Part shown: positions 40,962 through 48,558 of the stretch, piece after piece | How the letters are laid out: each line of letters opens with the position of its first letter | Position numbering within the stretch: position 1 is the first letter of the stretch | Origin: Streptomyces actinomycinicus | GTDB lineage: Bacteria > Actinomycetota > Actinomycetes > Streptomycetales > Streptomycetaceae | DNA length: 64,000 bases | Reading direction: 5' to 3' | Assembly: GCF_016741775.1 (NCBI RefSeq) | Contig: NZ_JAERRK010000001.1 | Coordinates: 62,001-126,000 of the forward strand | Translations under genes and position numbers: made by a program | Notes under the pieces: model-generated | Told to the model about the DNA's origin: nothing | Database searches by the model: none | The model's input: the letters and a program-made list of their open reading frames with translations, nothing else

Positions 40962-41875
40962 CAGCCGCACAACTCCTTCGCGGTCATCGTCGTCATCTCG
41001 GCCTTGGAGAAGCCGAAGCGACGGACGATCCGGAACAGCTCCCCGCTGCGGCGCAGCTCGTGCAGCTCGGCGTTGAAGGCGTCCCGCAGCCGGGTGTCCG
41101 TCGGCCGGAACGCGAACGCGCCGCCGTCCGCCTTGGGTTTGCCGTCGACGAGCGCGACGAACGGCTCGGTCGACTCGGCCTTCGCCGAGTCCTGCGCGAC
41201 GAGCCGGGCCGTGACGGCCGTGGCCGCGAACAGGTCCACCCGCCCCGCCTCGACGGCGTTCAGCCCCGCCACCTGGTCCGGCACGATGACGAGGTCGTCC
41301 TCCTTGTAGCCGGCCTCGACCGCGTGCTGGATCTGCGCGTACCCCGTCCCGGTGGCCACCCTGGCGTGCCTGCGCAGCGCGTCCGCATAGGTGCGCAGCC
41401 CCAGCGGGTTGCCCTTGCGGACGATGAAGGCGTCGGGCATCCGGTAGTCGGGATCCGCGAAGATCACCTGCTCGCAGCGGTCGGGTGTGACGTACATGCC
41501 CGCGGCGACCACGTCGAACTGCTGGGACTTCAGACCGGGGATCAGCGAGCCGAACTCGGTCGGCACCGGCTGCACCCGGTCCACGCCGAGCCGCTTGAAG
41601 ATCACCTTGGCCAGCTCGGGTGCCTCTCCGGTGAGTTGCCCGTTCTTGTCGATGTAGCCGAAGGGAATCTCGCCCGCGATCCCCAGCCGTACGACACCCA
41701 GCGCGCGCAGCCGCTCCAGCGGGTCGCCGCCGCCCTTGCCCGACGCGGTCGCCACCCGCGTGCAGCCCGCGGCACCGAGTGCGCCGAGCGACGCCAGGCC
41801 CGCGAGCACCGAGCGCCGGGTGCGTCTGTGTCCCGGCCGGTTTGTGTGTACGTCGTTCCCATGTGGTGGAGCCAT
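40961..41875 (-). CDS. ehuB: Ectoine/hydroxyectoine-type substrate-binding lipoprotein
   Basis: A 304-residue binding protein. It has a Tat-like lipoprotein signal (RTRRSVLAGLASLGALGAAG then Cys). The type 3 solute-binding fold follows: VVRLGIAGEIPFGYIDKNGQ, FGSLIPGLKSQQFDVVAAGM, CEQVIFADPDYRMPDAFIVR. The wording is very close to actinobacterial EhuB. ATG 41875 is used although no strong ribosome-binding site precedes it. It is divergent from the DUF3830 gene with only 47 bases between the starts, so the two promoters must overlap. Confidence 0.83.
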   Translation of the reverse strand: MAPPHGNDVHTNRPGHRRTRRSVLAGLASLGALGAAGCTRVATASGKGGGDPLERLRALGVVRLGIAGEIPFGYIDKNGQLTGEAPELAKVIFKRLGVDRVQPVPTEFGSLIPGLKSQQFDVVAAGMYVTPDRCEQVIFADPDYRMPDAFIVRKGNPLGLRTYADALRRHARVATGTGYAQIQHAVEAGYKEDDLVIVPDQVAGLNAVEAGRVDLFAATAVTARLVAQDSAKAESTEPFVALVDGKPKADGGAFAFRPTDTRLRDAFNAELHELRRSGELFRIVRRFGFSKAEMTTMTAKELCG

Positions 41876-41922
41876 GGCGGCGCGGCTACCCAAGCGCATC
41901 CGGGCTATGCACCCTGGTTCTC

Positions 41923-42417
41923 ATGGCCGATCGATTCGTCACCGTCTCGCTCGACGAGCGGGACGCGCACTGCACGGCACGACTGCTGGACGACCGCGCG
42001 CCCCTGACCTGCGCGGCAGTGTGGGAGGCACTGCCGCTCACGGGCGACGTCTATCACGCCAAGTACGCGCGCAACGAGATCTACGCGCTCTTCCCGCCGT
42101 TCGCCTCCACGGAACCCCCACTGGAGAACCCGACCGTCACCCCGATTCCCGGCGACCTCTGCTACTTCTCCTTCACCGGAACCGAACTGGGCACCCGGGC
42201 CTACGGCTACGACCGCGAGGTCCGGCCCGGAGCCACGGTGGTCGACCTGGCCCTCTTCTACGAGCGCAACAACCTGCTCCTCAACGGGGACGTCGGCTGG
42301 GTGCCCGGCATCGTCTGGGGCCAGGTGACCGACGGCCTCGACCGCATGGCCGAGGCCTGCAACGACCTGTGGCGCACCGGTGCGGCGGGGGAGCGGCTCA
42401 GCTTCCGCCGGGCATGA
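41923..42417 (+). CDS. DUF3830 (cyclophilin-like fold) protein
   Basis: A 164-residue protein with a DUF3830 pattern: CTARLLDDRAPLTCAAVWEA, VYHAKYARNEIYALFPPFA, PTVTPIPGDLCYFSFTG and LALFYERNNLLLNGDVGWVP. The family is predicted to share a cyclophilin-like barrel and travels with amino-acid-derivative catabolism and EhuB-like transporters. The function is unknown. It probably belongs to the same regulon as ehuBCDA across the divergent promoter. Confidence 0.75.
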   Translation: MADRFVTVSLDERDAHCTARLLDDRAPLTCAAVWEALPLTGDVYHAKYARNEIYALFPPFASTEPPLENPTVTPIPGDLCYFSFTGTELGTRAYGYDREVRPGATVVDLALFYERNNLLLNGDVGWVPGIVWGQVTDGLDRMAEACNDLWRTGAAGERLSFRRA

Positions 42418-42511
42418 GCCCGTGCGCCTCGCCCGTCCGGGGGACTTTGCGTTGCGTACGGGCCCGGGGGCGGCAGGCTGATCTCAGTCGAGCGCCCACC
42501 AAGGAGTCCCG

Positions 42512-42904
42512 ATGGCGAACATCCCGGAAAACCTTCAGTACACGCGGGAGCACGAGTGGCTGATGCCCCAGAGCCCCACCGCCCGCGTCGGCATCACCGA
42601 TTTCGCACAGCGGCAGCTGGGCGACATCGTCTTCGTGGAGCTGCCCAGGCCCGGTGACCGGTTCGAGGCCGGGGAACCGTTCGGCACCGTGGAGTCGGTG
42701 AAATCGGTGACGGAACTCTACCTGCCGGTGGCCGGCACGGTGACCGAGGTCAACACCGCGCTGAACGACTCGCCGGAGGACTGCAACACCGACCCGTACG
42801 GCGACGGATGGCTGATCGAGATCCAGCCGTCCGCGCCGGCGGAGCTGAAGAACCTCCTCACCCCCAAGCAGTACCAGGACTACATCGCCGAAGAGTCCGG
42901 CTGA
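42512..42904 (+). CDS. gcvH: Glycine cleavage system H protein (lone copy)
   Basis: A 130-residue lipoyl carrier: YTREHEWLMPQSPTARVGIT and ESVKSVTELYLPVAGTV with lipoylated Lys64, then GDGWLIEIQPS. AAGGAGTCCCG precedes ATG 42512. No gcvT, gcvP or lipoyl ligase gene lies nearby, so this is an orphan copy that may serve another lipoate-dependent step. The 3' end overlaps the convergent amidase gene by 25 bases. Confidence 0.92.
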   Translation: MANIPENLQYTREHEWLMPQSPTARVGITDFAQRQLGDIVFVELPRPGDRFEAGEPFGTVESVKSVTELYLPVAGTVTEVNTALNDSPEDCNTDPYGDGWLIEIQPSAPAELKNLLTPKQYQDYIAEESG

Positions 42905-44298
42905 CCCGGCCGCCCCACGGCCGTCGCCACACCCGCCTCGAACAACGCGTGCGCGGCCCGCAGCACCAGGTCGTCCCGGTGCCGGGCCGCGATGATCTGC
43001 ATGCCCACCGGCAGCCCCCCGGCGTCCGAACCGACCGGCACGGTCGCCGCGGGCTGCTGCGTGAGGTTGAAGGGGTACGTGAACGGCGTCCACCCCGTCC
43101 ACCGCCGGAACACCGAACCCCTCGGCACCTCCACCCCCGCCTCGAACGCGGTCACCGGCAGCGTCGGCGTCACCAGCAGGTCGTACCGCTCGTGGAAGCG
43201 TCCCATCCGCCGGCCGATGCCCATCCGGACGTCCACCGCGGCCAGGTACTCCAGCGCGCTCGTCCGTGCACCCTGCGCGCAGATCTCCCGCAGCCCCGGA
43301 TCCAGCAGCTGCCGACGGCGCGGGGAGAAGTTCTGGGTCAGCCGGGCCGCGCCGCTGAACCACAGGGTGTGGAACGCGTCCACCGGGTCGCTGAAGTCGG
43401 GGTCGGCCTCCTCGACGTACGCGCCCAGGTCGGCGAGGCGCGCCACCGCCTGCCGTACGGCCGCCGCGACCGCCGGCTGCACCGCCACCTGCCCGCCCAG
43501 CGACGGCGAATAGGCCACCCGCAGCCCGTGCACGCCCTCCCGCAGCGCCTCCGTGAAGGAGCCCGGCGCGGCCGGCAGCGCCGACCAGTCGCGCGGGTCG
43601 GGCGTGCCGATCACATCCAGCAGCAGGGCCGCGTCCGCCGCGTCCCGGGTCATCGGACCCGTGTGCGACAGCGTGCCGAACGCGCTCGCCGGATACAGCG
43701 GCACCCTGCCGTACGTCGGTTTCAGCCCGAAGATCCCGCAGAACGCGGCCGGGATGCGGATGCTGCCACCGCCGTCCGTGCCGAGGGACAGCGGCCCGGC
43801 GCCGAGCGCGACGGCCGCGGCGCTCCCGCCGCTGGAACCGCCCGCGGTGCGCGCCGGGTCGTGCGGATTGCGGGTGATCCCGGTCAACGGCGAGTCCGTG
43901 ACGCCCTTCCAGCCGTACTCGGGCGTGGTCGTCTTGCCCAGGAAGACCGCGCCGTGCTCGCGCAGCCGGGCCACCGGCGGCGCGTCCTCGTCCCAGCTGC
44001 CCTGCTCCGACACGGTCGCCGAGCCCCGCAGGGTCGGATGGCCGCGCAGCAGCAGGACGTCCTTGACCGTCACCGGCACCCCGTCCAGCAGCCCGGCCGG
44101 CTCACCGCGCCGCCACCGGGCCTCCGACTCGCGGGCCCGCACGAGCGCGTCCTCCTCGGTGAGCCGCACGAACGCGTTCACCTCCGGACCGCTCCGCCGC
44201 GCCCGCTCCAGCGCCTGCTCGGTCGCCTCCACCGGGCTGAACTCTCCCTTGCGGTAACCGTCGAGGAGCCGGCCGGCGGTCAGGTCGGTGAGCTGCAT
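42880..44298 (-). CDS. Amidase-signature family hydrolase
   Basis: A 472-residue enzyme. The amidase Ser-cisSer-Lys triad is visible: Lys79 in GVPVTVKD, cis-Ser in TAGGSSGGSAAAVALG (residues 151-166) and nucleophile Ser179 in GTDGGGSIRIPAAFCG. It lacks the GatA context, so a small-molecule amide is likelier. It starts 15 bases after the dehydrogenase gene (same strand) and probably belongs to the same catabolic set as the ehu genes; for ectoine-like solutes an amide hydrolysis step would fit, but that is inference. Confidence 0.85.
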   Translation of the reverse strand: MQLTDLTAGRLLDGYRKGEFSPVEATEQALERARRSGPEVNAFVRLTEEDALVRARESEARWRRGEPAGLLDGVPVTVKDVLLLRGHPTLRGSATVSEQGSWDEDAPPVARLREHGAVFLGKTTTPEYGWKGVTDSPLTGITRNPHDPARTAGGSSGGSAAAVALGAGPLSLGTDGGGSIRIPAAFCGIFGLKPTYGRVPLYPASAFGTLSHTGPMTRDAADAALLLDVIGTPDPRDWSALPAAPGSFTEALREGVHGLRVAYSPSLGGQVAVQPAVAAAVRQAVARLADLGAYVEEADPDFSDPVDAFHTLWFSGAARLTQNFSPRRRQLLDPGLREICAQGARTSALEYLAAVDVRMGIGRRMGRFHERYDLLVTPTLPVTAFEAGVEVPRGSVFRRWTGWTPFTYPFNLTQQPAATVPVGSDAGGLPVGMQIIAARHRDDLVLRAAHALFEAGVATAVGRPGQPDSSAM

Positions 44299-44313
44299 GC
44301 ACCCTCCAGGGGT

Positions 44314-45267
44314 TCAGTGACCGGGCACGTAACCACGCTTCTTGTCGACCACGTTCGGCAGAGACCTGCCCGCCGCCCACCGCTCGTACAACTCCACGAA
44401 CTGCACGCCCAGTTCGTCGCGCCAGCCGACCGTGTCACCGCTCATGTGCGGGGACACGATCAGCCCCGGAAGCTCCCACAACGGGCTGTCCGCGGGCAGC
44501 GGTTCGGTGCTGAACACGTCCAGGGCCGCGCCCGCGATCCAGCGCCGGGTCAGCGCCCGGGCGAGCGCCTCCTCGTCGACGAGCTGACCGCGGCCGACGT
44601 TCACGAAGAACGCCGAGGGCTGCATCACGCCGAACCGGTGCGCGTCGAACATCCGGTACGTCTGCTCGGTCAGCGGAGCCGCCGCGATCACCCAGTCCGC
44701 CCGCGAGATCAGCCGGTCCAGGTCGTCCGGGCCGTGCACACCGGTCCGCGACACCCGCCCGACCAGCGCCGTCGTCACCCCCAGCGCCTTCAGCGTGCGC
44801 ACGACGGCCCGGCCGATCGGCCCCGAGCCGACCACGCACGCGCGCGTGCCCGCCACCCGCCGGCCCTCCCGGTGCCGCCAGGTCCGCTCCCGCTGCAGGT
44901 CCAGGGTGCGCGGCAGATCCTTGGCGACCGCCAGCACCAGAGCCGCCACGTACTCGGCGATCGGCTGGTCGAAGATCCCGCGCGCGTTGGTCACCACCGT
45001 CTCGGACGCGGCCAGCTCCGGGCACATCAGATGGTCCACGCCCGCGCTCGCCGTGTGCACCCAGCGCGGCCGGGGTCCGTCCCCGGGCCAGGCCTCGCGC
45101 ACCGCGTGCGAGGTGAAGTCCCACACCAGCAGCGCGTCGGCCGCGGGCAGCCGGTCGGCCAGGTGCGCCGCATCGGTGTGCACCACCCGGGCGCGGCCGG
45201 TGAGGCGGCCGAGCCGGGGCGGCGGATCGGCGTCGAGGACCAGAAGGGTAGGCACGGTCGGCGTCAT
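44314..45267 (-). CDS. D-2-hydroxyacid dehydrogenase family protein
   Basis: A 317-residue NAD-binding protein. The Rossmann motif is ACVVGSGPIGRAVVRTLKAL (GxGxxG). The catalytic Arg is in NVGRGQLVDEEAL (SxxFxNxGRG-type), with Asp/Glu in ALDVFSTEPLPADSPLW and His in VSPHMSG. It reduces 2-oxo acids or oxidises D-2-hydroxy acids. ATG 45267 is taken from the start of homologous-looking sequence. It is transcribed with the amidase and divergently from the maleate-isomerase pair. Confidence 0.85.
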   Translation of the reverse strand: MTPTVPTLLVLDADPPPRLGRLTGRARVVHTDAAHLADRLPAADALLVWDFTSHAVREAWPGDGPRPRWVHTASAGVDHLMCPELAASETVVTNARGIFDQPIAEYVAALVLAVAKDLPRTLDLQRERTWRHREGRRVAGTRACVVGSGPIGRAVVRTLKALGVTTALVGRVSRTGVHGPDDLDRLISRADWVIAAAPLTEQTYRMFDAHRFGVMQPSAFFVNVGRGQLVDEEALARALTRRWIAGAALDVFSTEPLPADSPLWELPGLIVSPHMSGDTVGWRDELGVQFVELYERWAAGRSLPNVVDKKRGYVPGH

Positions 45268-45394
45268 GCGGGGCGGCTCCCGGCGTCTGACATGCGCGGA
45301 TTGACCACGCTCGCACCCGAACCTACCTTCGTCAACACGGGCGTACTCACGATCCGTTGCCCACTCGTCTCCCAGCGTGAGGCCGGTGTCAGCC

Positions 45395-46180
45395 ATGGAC
45401 GTCTCCTTTCTCGGCGGTCCCCGTCCCCAGCGGGGTGTGGGTGTGGTGGCCCCCTTCGACTTCGCCCTGGACCGCGAGCTGTGGCGCTGGGTGCCGGACG
45501 AGGTGTCGCTGCACCTGACCCGGACCCCGTTCGTGCCGGTCGAGGTGAGCCTGGACCTGGCCCGGCTGGTCAGCGAGCACGAGACCCTCGGCGAGGCCGT
45601 CCGCGCGCTGACCGCCGTCGCCCCCGAGGTCGTCGCCTACGCCTGCACCTCCGGCAGCTTCGTCGGCGGGATGGCCGGGGAACGGGCGATGCGCGCGGCG
45701 ATGACCCGGGCCGGCGAACTGCCCTCCGTGACCACCTCCGGGGCGCTGCTGGAGGCACTGGCCGAGCTGGGGGCGCGGCGGGTCGCCCTGGTCACGCCGT
45801 ACACGGTGTCCGTCACCCGGGCGCTGGAGGGGTACGTGGCGGAGGCCGGCATCCGGGTCACCGGCTGCGCCTACATGGGACTGACCCGGCACATCTGGCA
45901 GGTGCCCTACCGGGACGTCGTCGCGATGGCCCGGCGGGCGGCCCGGCCGGGCACCGCCGACGCCCTCTTCCTCTCCTGCACCAACCTGCCGACCTACGAC
46001 GTCATCCCGCAACTGGAGGCCGAGCTGCGCATGCCCGTGATCTCGGCCAACCAGGTCACGATGTGGGCGGCGCTGCGCCGACTGGGTACCCGAGCCGTGG
46101 GTCCCTACCAGGCGCTGCTGGACGCGGCGGCCCGCGCATGGCCCGTACTGCCCGAAGAACAGCAGGAAGGCTGGACATGA
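45395..46180 (+). CDS. Maleate isomerase / EutA-like Asp-Glu racemase-fold protein (both Cys present)
   Basis: A 261-residue protein of the maleate cis-trans isomerase / arylmalonate decarboxylase group. The nucleophile Cys84 lies in YACTSGSFVGG and the partner Cys195 in LSCTNLPTYDVI, placed as in two-Cys members. EutA proteins of ectoine catabolic loci belong to this fold. The stop overlaps the start of a second paralogue by ATGA. It is likely active; the substrate is probably a C4-C5 dicarboxylate. Confidence 0.8.
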   Translation: MDVSFLGGPRPQRGVGVVAPFDFALDRELWRWVPDEVSLHLTRTPFVPVEVSLDLARLVSEHETLGEAVRALTAVAPEVVAYACTSGSFVGGMAGERAMRAAMTRAGELPSVTTSGALLEALAELGARRVALVTPYTVSVTRALEGYVAEAGIRVTGCAYMGLTRHIWQVPYRDVVAMARRAARPGTADALFLSCTNLPTYDVIPQLEAELRMPVISANQVTMWAALRRLGTRAVGPYQALLDAAARAWPVLPEEQQEGWT

Positions 46181-46914
46181 CCGCACTCGGATTCCTCTAC
46201 CCGGGCCACTCCGCCGAGGACGACTATCCACGCATCGAGCAGCTCCTGGGCAGCGACATCCGGGTGGATCTGGTGCACACCGACATCGGCGAGGACGCGC
46301 ACCGGGCGGACGCGCTGCGCGAGATGGGCTCCGCCGAGCGGCTCGCCGCGGGAGTGGAGGGGCTGCGGCTGTCCGGGGCCGAGACGGTGGTGTGGGCCTG
46401 CACCAGCGGCAGCTTCGTGCACGGCTGGGATGGCGCCCAGGAGCAGGTGCGGAACCTGGCCAGGGTGGCCGGGATGCCGGCCTCGTCGACGTCGTTCGCC
46501 TTCGTGCACGCGGCCCGCGAGCTGGGGGTGCGACGGGTCGCCGTGGGCGCGACCTACCCGGACGACGTCGCCGCGCTCTTCACGGAGTTCCTGCGGGCCG
46601 GCGGCCTTGAGGTGACCGGGATGCGGTCCTCCGGGATCGTCACGGCGGCCGAGGTCGGCACGTGGGGCGAGGAGGACGTGCTGACGCTGGCCCGGGCGGC
46701 GGACGCGGACGCCGCCGGCGCGGAGGCCGTGCTGCTGCCGGACACGGCGCTGCACACCGCCGCACACATCTCGCTGCTGGAGAAGGCGCTCTCCAAGCCG
46801 GTGCTCACCGCCAACCAGGTCACCGTCTGGGAGGGGCTGCGGCTCGCCGACCGGCGGGTGAACGCGCCACGGCTGGGCATCCTGTTCACGCGGGAACCCT
46901 TGGTCCAGGTGTGA
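46177..46914 (+). CDS. Maleate isomerase / EutA-like paralogue lacking the second Cys
   Basis: A 245-residue paralogue of the preceding gene. Cys75 is kept in VVWACTSGSFVHG, but the position of the second cysteine reads LLPDTALHT (Asp189), so the two-Cys chemistry is lost. Arylmalonate decarboxylases also use only one Cys, hence the enzyme may decarboxylate or serve as partner subunit. Tight ATGA coupling with the first paralogue suggests a heteromer or successive steps. The end shows the intact C-terminal helix (ANQVTVWEGLRLADR). Confidence 0.78.
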   Translation: MTALGFLYPGHSAEDDYPRIEQLLGSDIRVDLVHTDIGEDAHRADALREMGSAERLAAGVEGLRLSGAETVVWACTSGSFVHGWDGAQEQVRNLARVAGMPASSTSFAFVHAARELGVRRVAVGATYPDDVAALFTEFLRAGGLEVTGMRSSGIVTAAEVGTWGEEDVLTLARAADADAAGAEAVLLPDTALHTAAHISLLEKALSKPVLTANQVTVWEGLRLADRRVNAPRLGILFTREPLVQV

Positions 46915-47035
46915 CACCTGCCTCCTCGTACGGATCCGGTGAGCGGCCGTGGGGCCCCTTGCGCCGGCGCGGGACAATGGACGGTGGCCCACCTGAAGGC
47001 GGTGCCCGGCGAACCGTACGAGGAGGAGACAAGAC

Positions 47036-47404
47036 ATGGCGGAGCCCACGCCGCGTCGTAACGAACCGCGGCTACGCCCCGCGCCCCTGATCTTCGAGCC
47101 CGCGGACGCGGCCTCGGATCCCGAGCACTTCTTCGATCTGGAGTCGATCGAGGACCCGCGGGCGCTGCTGGCCCGGGCGACGGAGCTGGCCCAGGCGTTC
47201 CGCGCGGCCGCCGACCGTGCCGTGGAGTTCCAGGCCGTGGCGGCGGCCCAGCTCGCCGACCCTCGCCGGTTCGACCGGCTGACCCCGGCGGACATCGCCG
47301 AGCGGGCCGAGTGGACCGAGGACTACGCGAAGAAGATGGTCGAGTTCGGCCAGGACCTGCTGCGGGGGAACGGCGAGGGCCGCACGTCCGCCGATCCCGT
47401 GTAG
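47036..47404 (+). CDS. Small conserved helical protein of unknown function
   Basis: A 122-residue acidic protein starting at ATG 47036 with the strong AGGAGGAG at 47021. It has no signal or membrane segment. The middle (ALLARATELAQAFRAAADRA, FQAVAAAQLADPRRFDRL) is helical and Ala-rich; the C-terminus has EDYAKKMVEFGQDLLRGN. I do not recognise the family. Downstream (47390-47500) words such as GATCCCGTGTAGCCC recur, so its end also borders repetitive DNA. Confidence 0.65.
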   Translation: MAEPTPRRNEPRLRPAPLIFEPADAASDPEHFFDLESIEDPRALLARATELAQAFRAAADRAVEFQAVAAAQLADPRRFDRLTPADIAERAEWTEDYAKKMVEFGQDLLRGNGEGRTSADPV

Positions 47405-47668
47405 CCCGCGGCGTCCGGGCGCGGGCCGGAGTCCGTTGATCCCGTGTAGCCCGGGCCGACCGCGCGCCGGACGTCCGCCGATGCCTGCAGCCCTCGGCGA
47501 CCGGGCGCGGGCCCGCTGTACCGGCCGTCCCCCGGACGGCCCCGGGCCGTCCCCGGACAGCTCACTCGGCATATGCCAGGCGGGCAAGATACTCCCGGCC
47601 TCCCGCCCGTGTCCCGGTTTTCCGCAACTCAGGAGAACGGTCCGCTCACGGCCGGTACACCTGAATGC

Positions 47669-48238
47669 ATGAGCAGCGCACCGAACGTCACCTGTGTCAG
47701 CTCCGACGGCGTCGCCTGGCTCGCCTCGGCAGGAACGTATCCCCGGAGCACCCTGGCGCTGTGGCGGGACCACCCGGACGCCCCGGTCGTCCTGCCCTGC
47801 GGCACCGCCTTCGACGTGGTGAACGCCCCGGCGATCTTCGGACGCCGGATGCTGGACCGCCTGTGGGGCGACGGGCCGGGCTCGGGCCCCGTCGCGGTCT
47901 TCCGGGGCCGGATGCTGCTGTTCGCCGCCCCCGGCACGGCCCAGCGGCTGCCCTCGCTGCTGGCCTGGGAGGAGTGGGGGTCCCAGCGGGCCGGGGGAGT
48001 ACCGCCGCTGCTGTGCCACGGCACCGGGGACGCGGTGACCGTCCCGCCCCTGACCTGCGCGGACACCTCCGGTGCCGCGCGCTGGCTGGTCGCGCCCGAC
48101 ACCCGGCACCCCTGGCTGCCCGGCCCCGAGGTCATGCTGTGGGCGGCCGTCCGGGCCGCGCGGGCCGCCGTACGGATATCGATTTTTCCTCCCGCCGACC
48201 AGGATGCTAAGGTCTACGACGTCAGCAGGCGCCGCTAG
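47669..48238 (+). CDS. Bifunctional primase/polymerase-like (prim-pol N-terminal type) protein
   Basis: A 189-residue protein resembling the short Streptomyces prim-pol-like proteins: GTAFDVVNAPAIFGRRMLDR, GPVAVFRGRMLLFAAPGTAQ, LLAWEEWG, PPLLCHGTGDAVTVPPLTC and WLVAPDTRHPWLPGPEVMLW. I cannot identify the metal-binding carboxylates with certainty, so polymerase activity is doubtful. The last ten bases, including the TAG stop (48236-48238), lie inside tRNA-Lys copy 3, and the tRNA promoter must therefore lie within the coding sequence. Confidence 0.6.
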   Translation: MSSAPNVTCVSSDGVAWLASAGTYPRSTLALWRDHPDAPVVLPCGTAFDVVNAPAIFGRRMLDRLWGDGPGSGPVAVFRGRMLLFAAPGTAQRLPSLLAWEEWGSQRAGGVPPLLCHGTGDAVTVPPLTCADTSGAARWLVAPDTRHPWLPGPEVMLWAAVRAARAAVRISIFPPADQDAKVYDVSRRR

Positions 48239-48302
48239 CTCAGTTGGTTAGAGCAGCTGACTCTTAATCAGCGGGTCCGGGGTTCGAGTCCCTGGCGGCG
48301 CA
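48229..48302 (+). tRNA. tRNA-Lys (anticodon CTT), copy 3
   Basis: It is identical over 74 bases to copies 1 and 2 but on the plus strand. TAAGGT at 48208-48213 is a plausible -10 within the upstream gene. The first ten bases double as the end of the prim-pol-like gene. Confidence 0.97.
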
Positions 48303-48361
48303 CGATGGCGATGGCGAGTCATGACCGTGGAAAGCATGGTCCGGCTCGCCATCGTTGTTTT
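48303..48361 (+). terminator. Rho-independent terminator of tRNA-Lys copy 3
   Basis: GATGGCGAG (48310-48318) pairs with CTCGCCATC (48345-48353), with a partial inner stem, followed by GTTGTTTTTG. It is nearly the same sequence as the copy 1 terminator. Confidence 0.88.
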
Positions 48362-48420
48362 TGCGCGGTTCCGCCGCGCGGGGTGGGGGCTCCGCCACCC
48401 ACACCCTTGGGGGCCGGGTC

Positions 48421-48540
48421 GTGGCCGTCAGCCGGGAGGGGGCGACCTTCGTGGCCGTCGGGCGGGAGCGGAAGACTGCGGTGGCCGTCGGGCGGGAGTG
48501 GATGAACGCGGTGGCCGTCGGGCGGGAGCGGGCGGGCCGG
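48421..48540. repeat. 30-bp tandem repeat, four copies
   Basis: Units begin with GTGGCCGTC at 48421, 48451, 48481 and 48511, all 30 bases apart. Being a multiple of three it gives open frames, but there is no ribosome-binding site, and it lies in the gap between the tRNA terminator and the convergent protease gene. Confidence 0.88.
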
Positions 48541-48558
48541 TGAACGTCCGTCGAGCGG

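Noticed and set aside
42808..46914. A 4.1-kb open frame on the plus strand
   Set aside because: It runs antisense through the amidase and dehydrogenase genes with Arg/Pro/His-rich nonsense composition; only its last part is the real gene at 46177. High GC suppresses stop codons.
31932..48302. Integrated element using tRNA-Lys as attachment site
   Set aside because: Three identical full tRNA genes exist, but no integrase, excisionase or phage-like genes lie between them.
48303..48558. Small protein genes in the 30-bp repeat after tRNA-Lys copy 3
   Set aside because: Open only because the repeat length is a multiple of three; no start signal and it begins inside the tRNA terminator.
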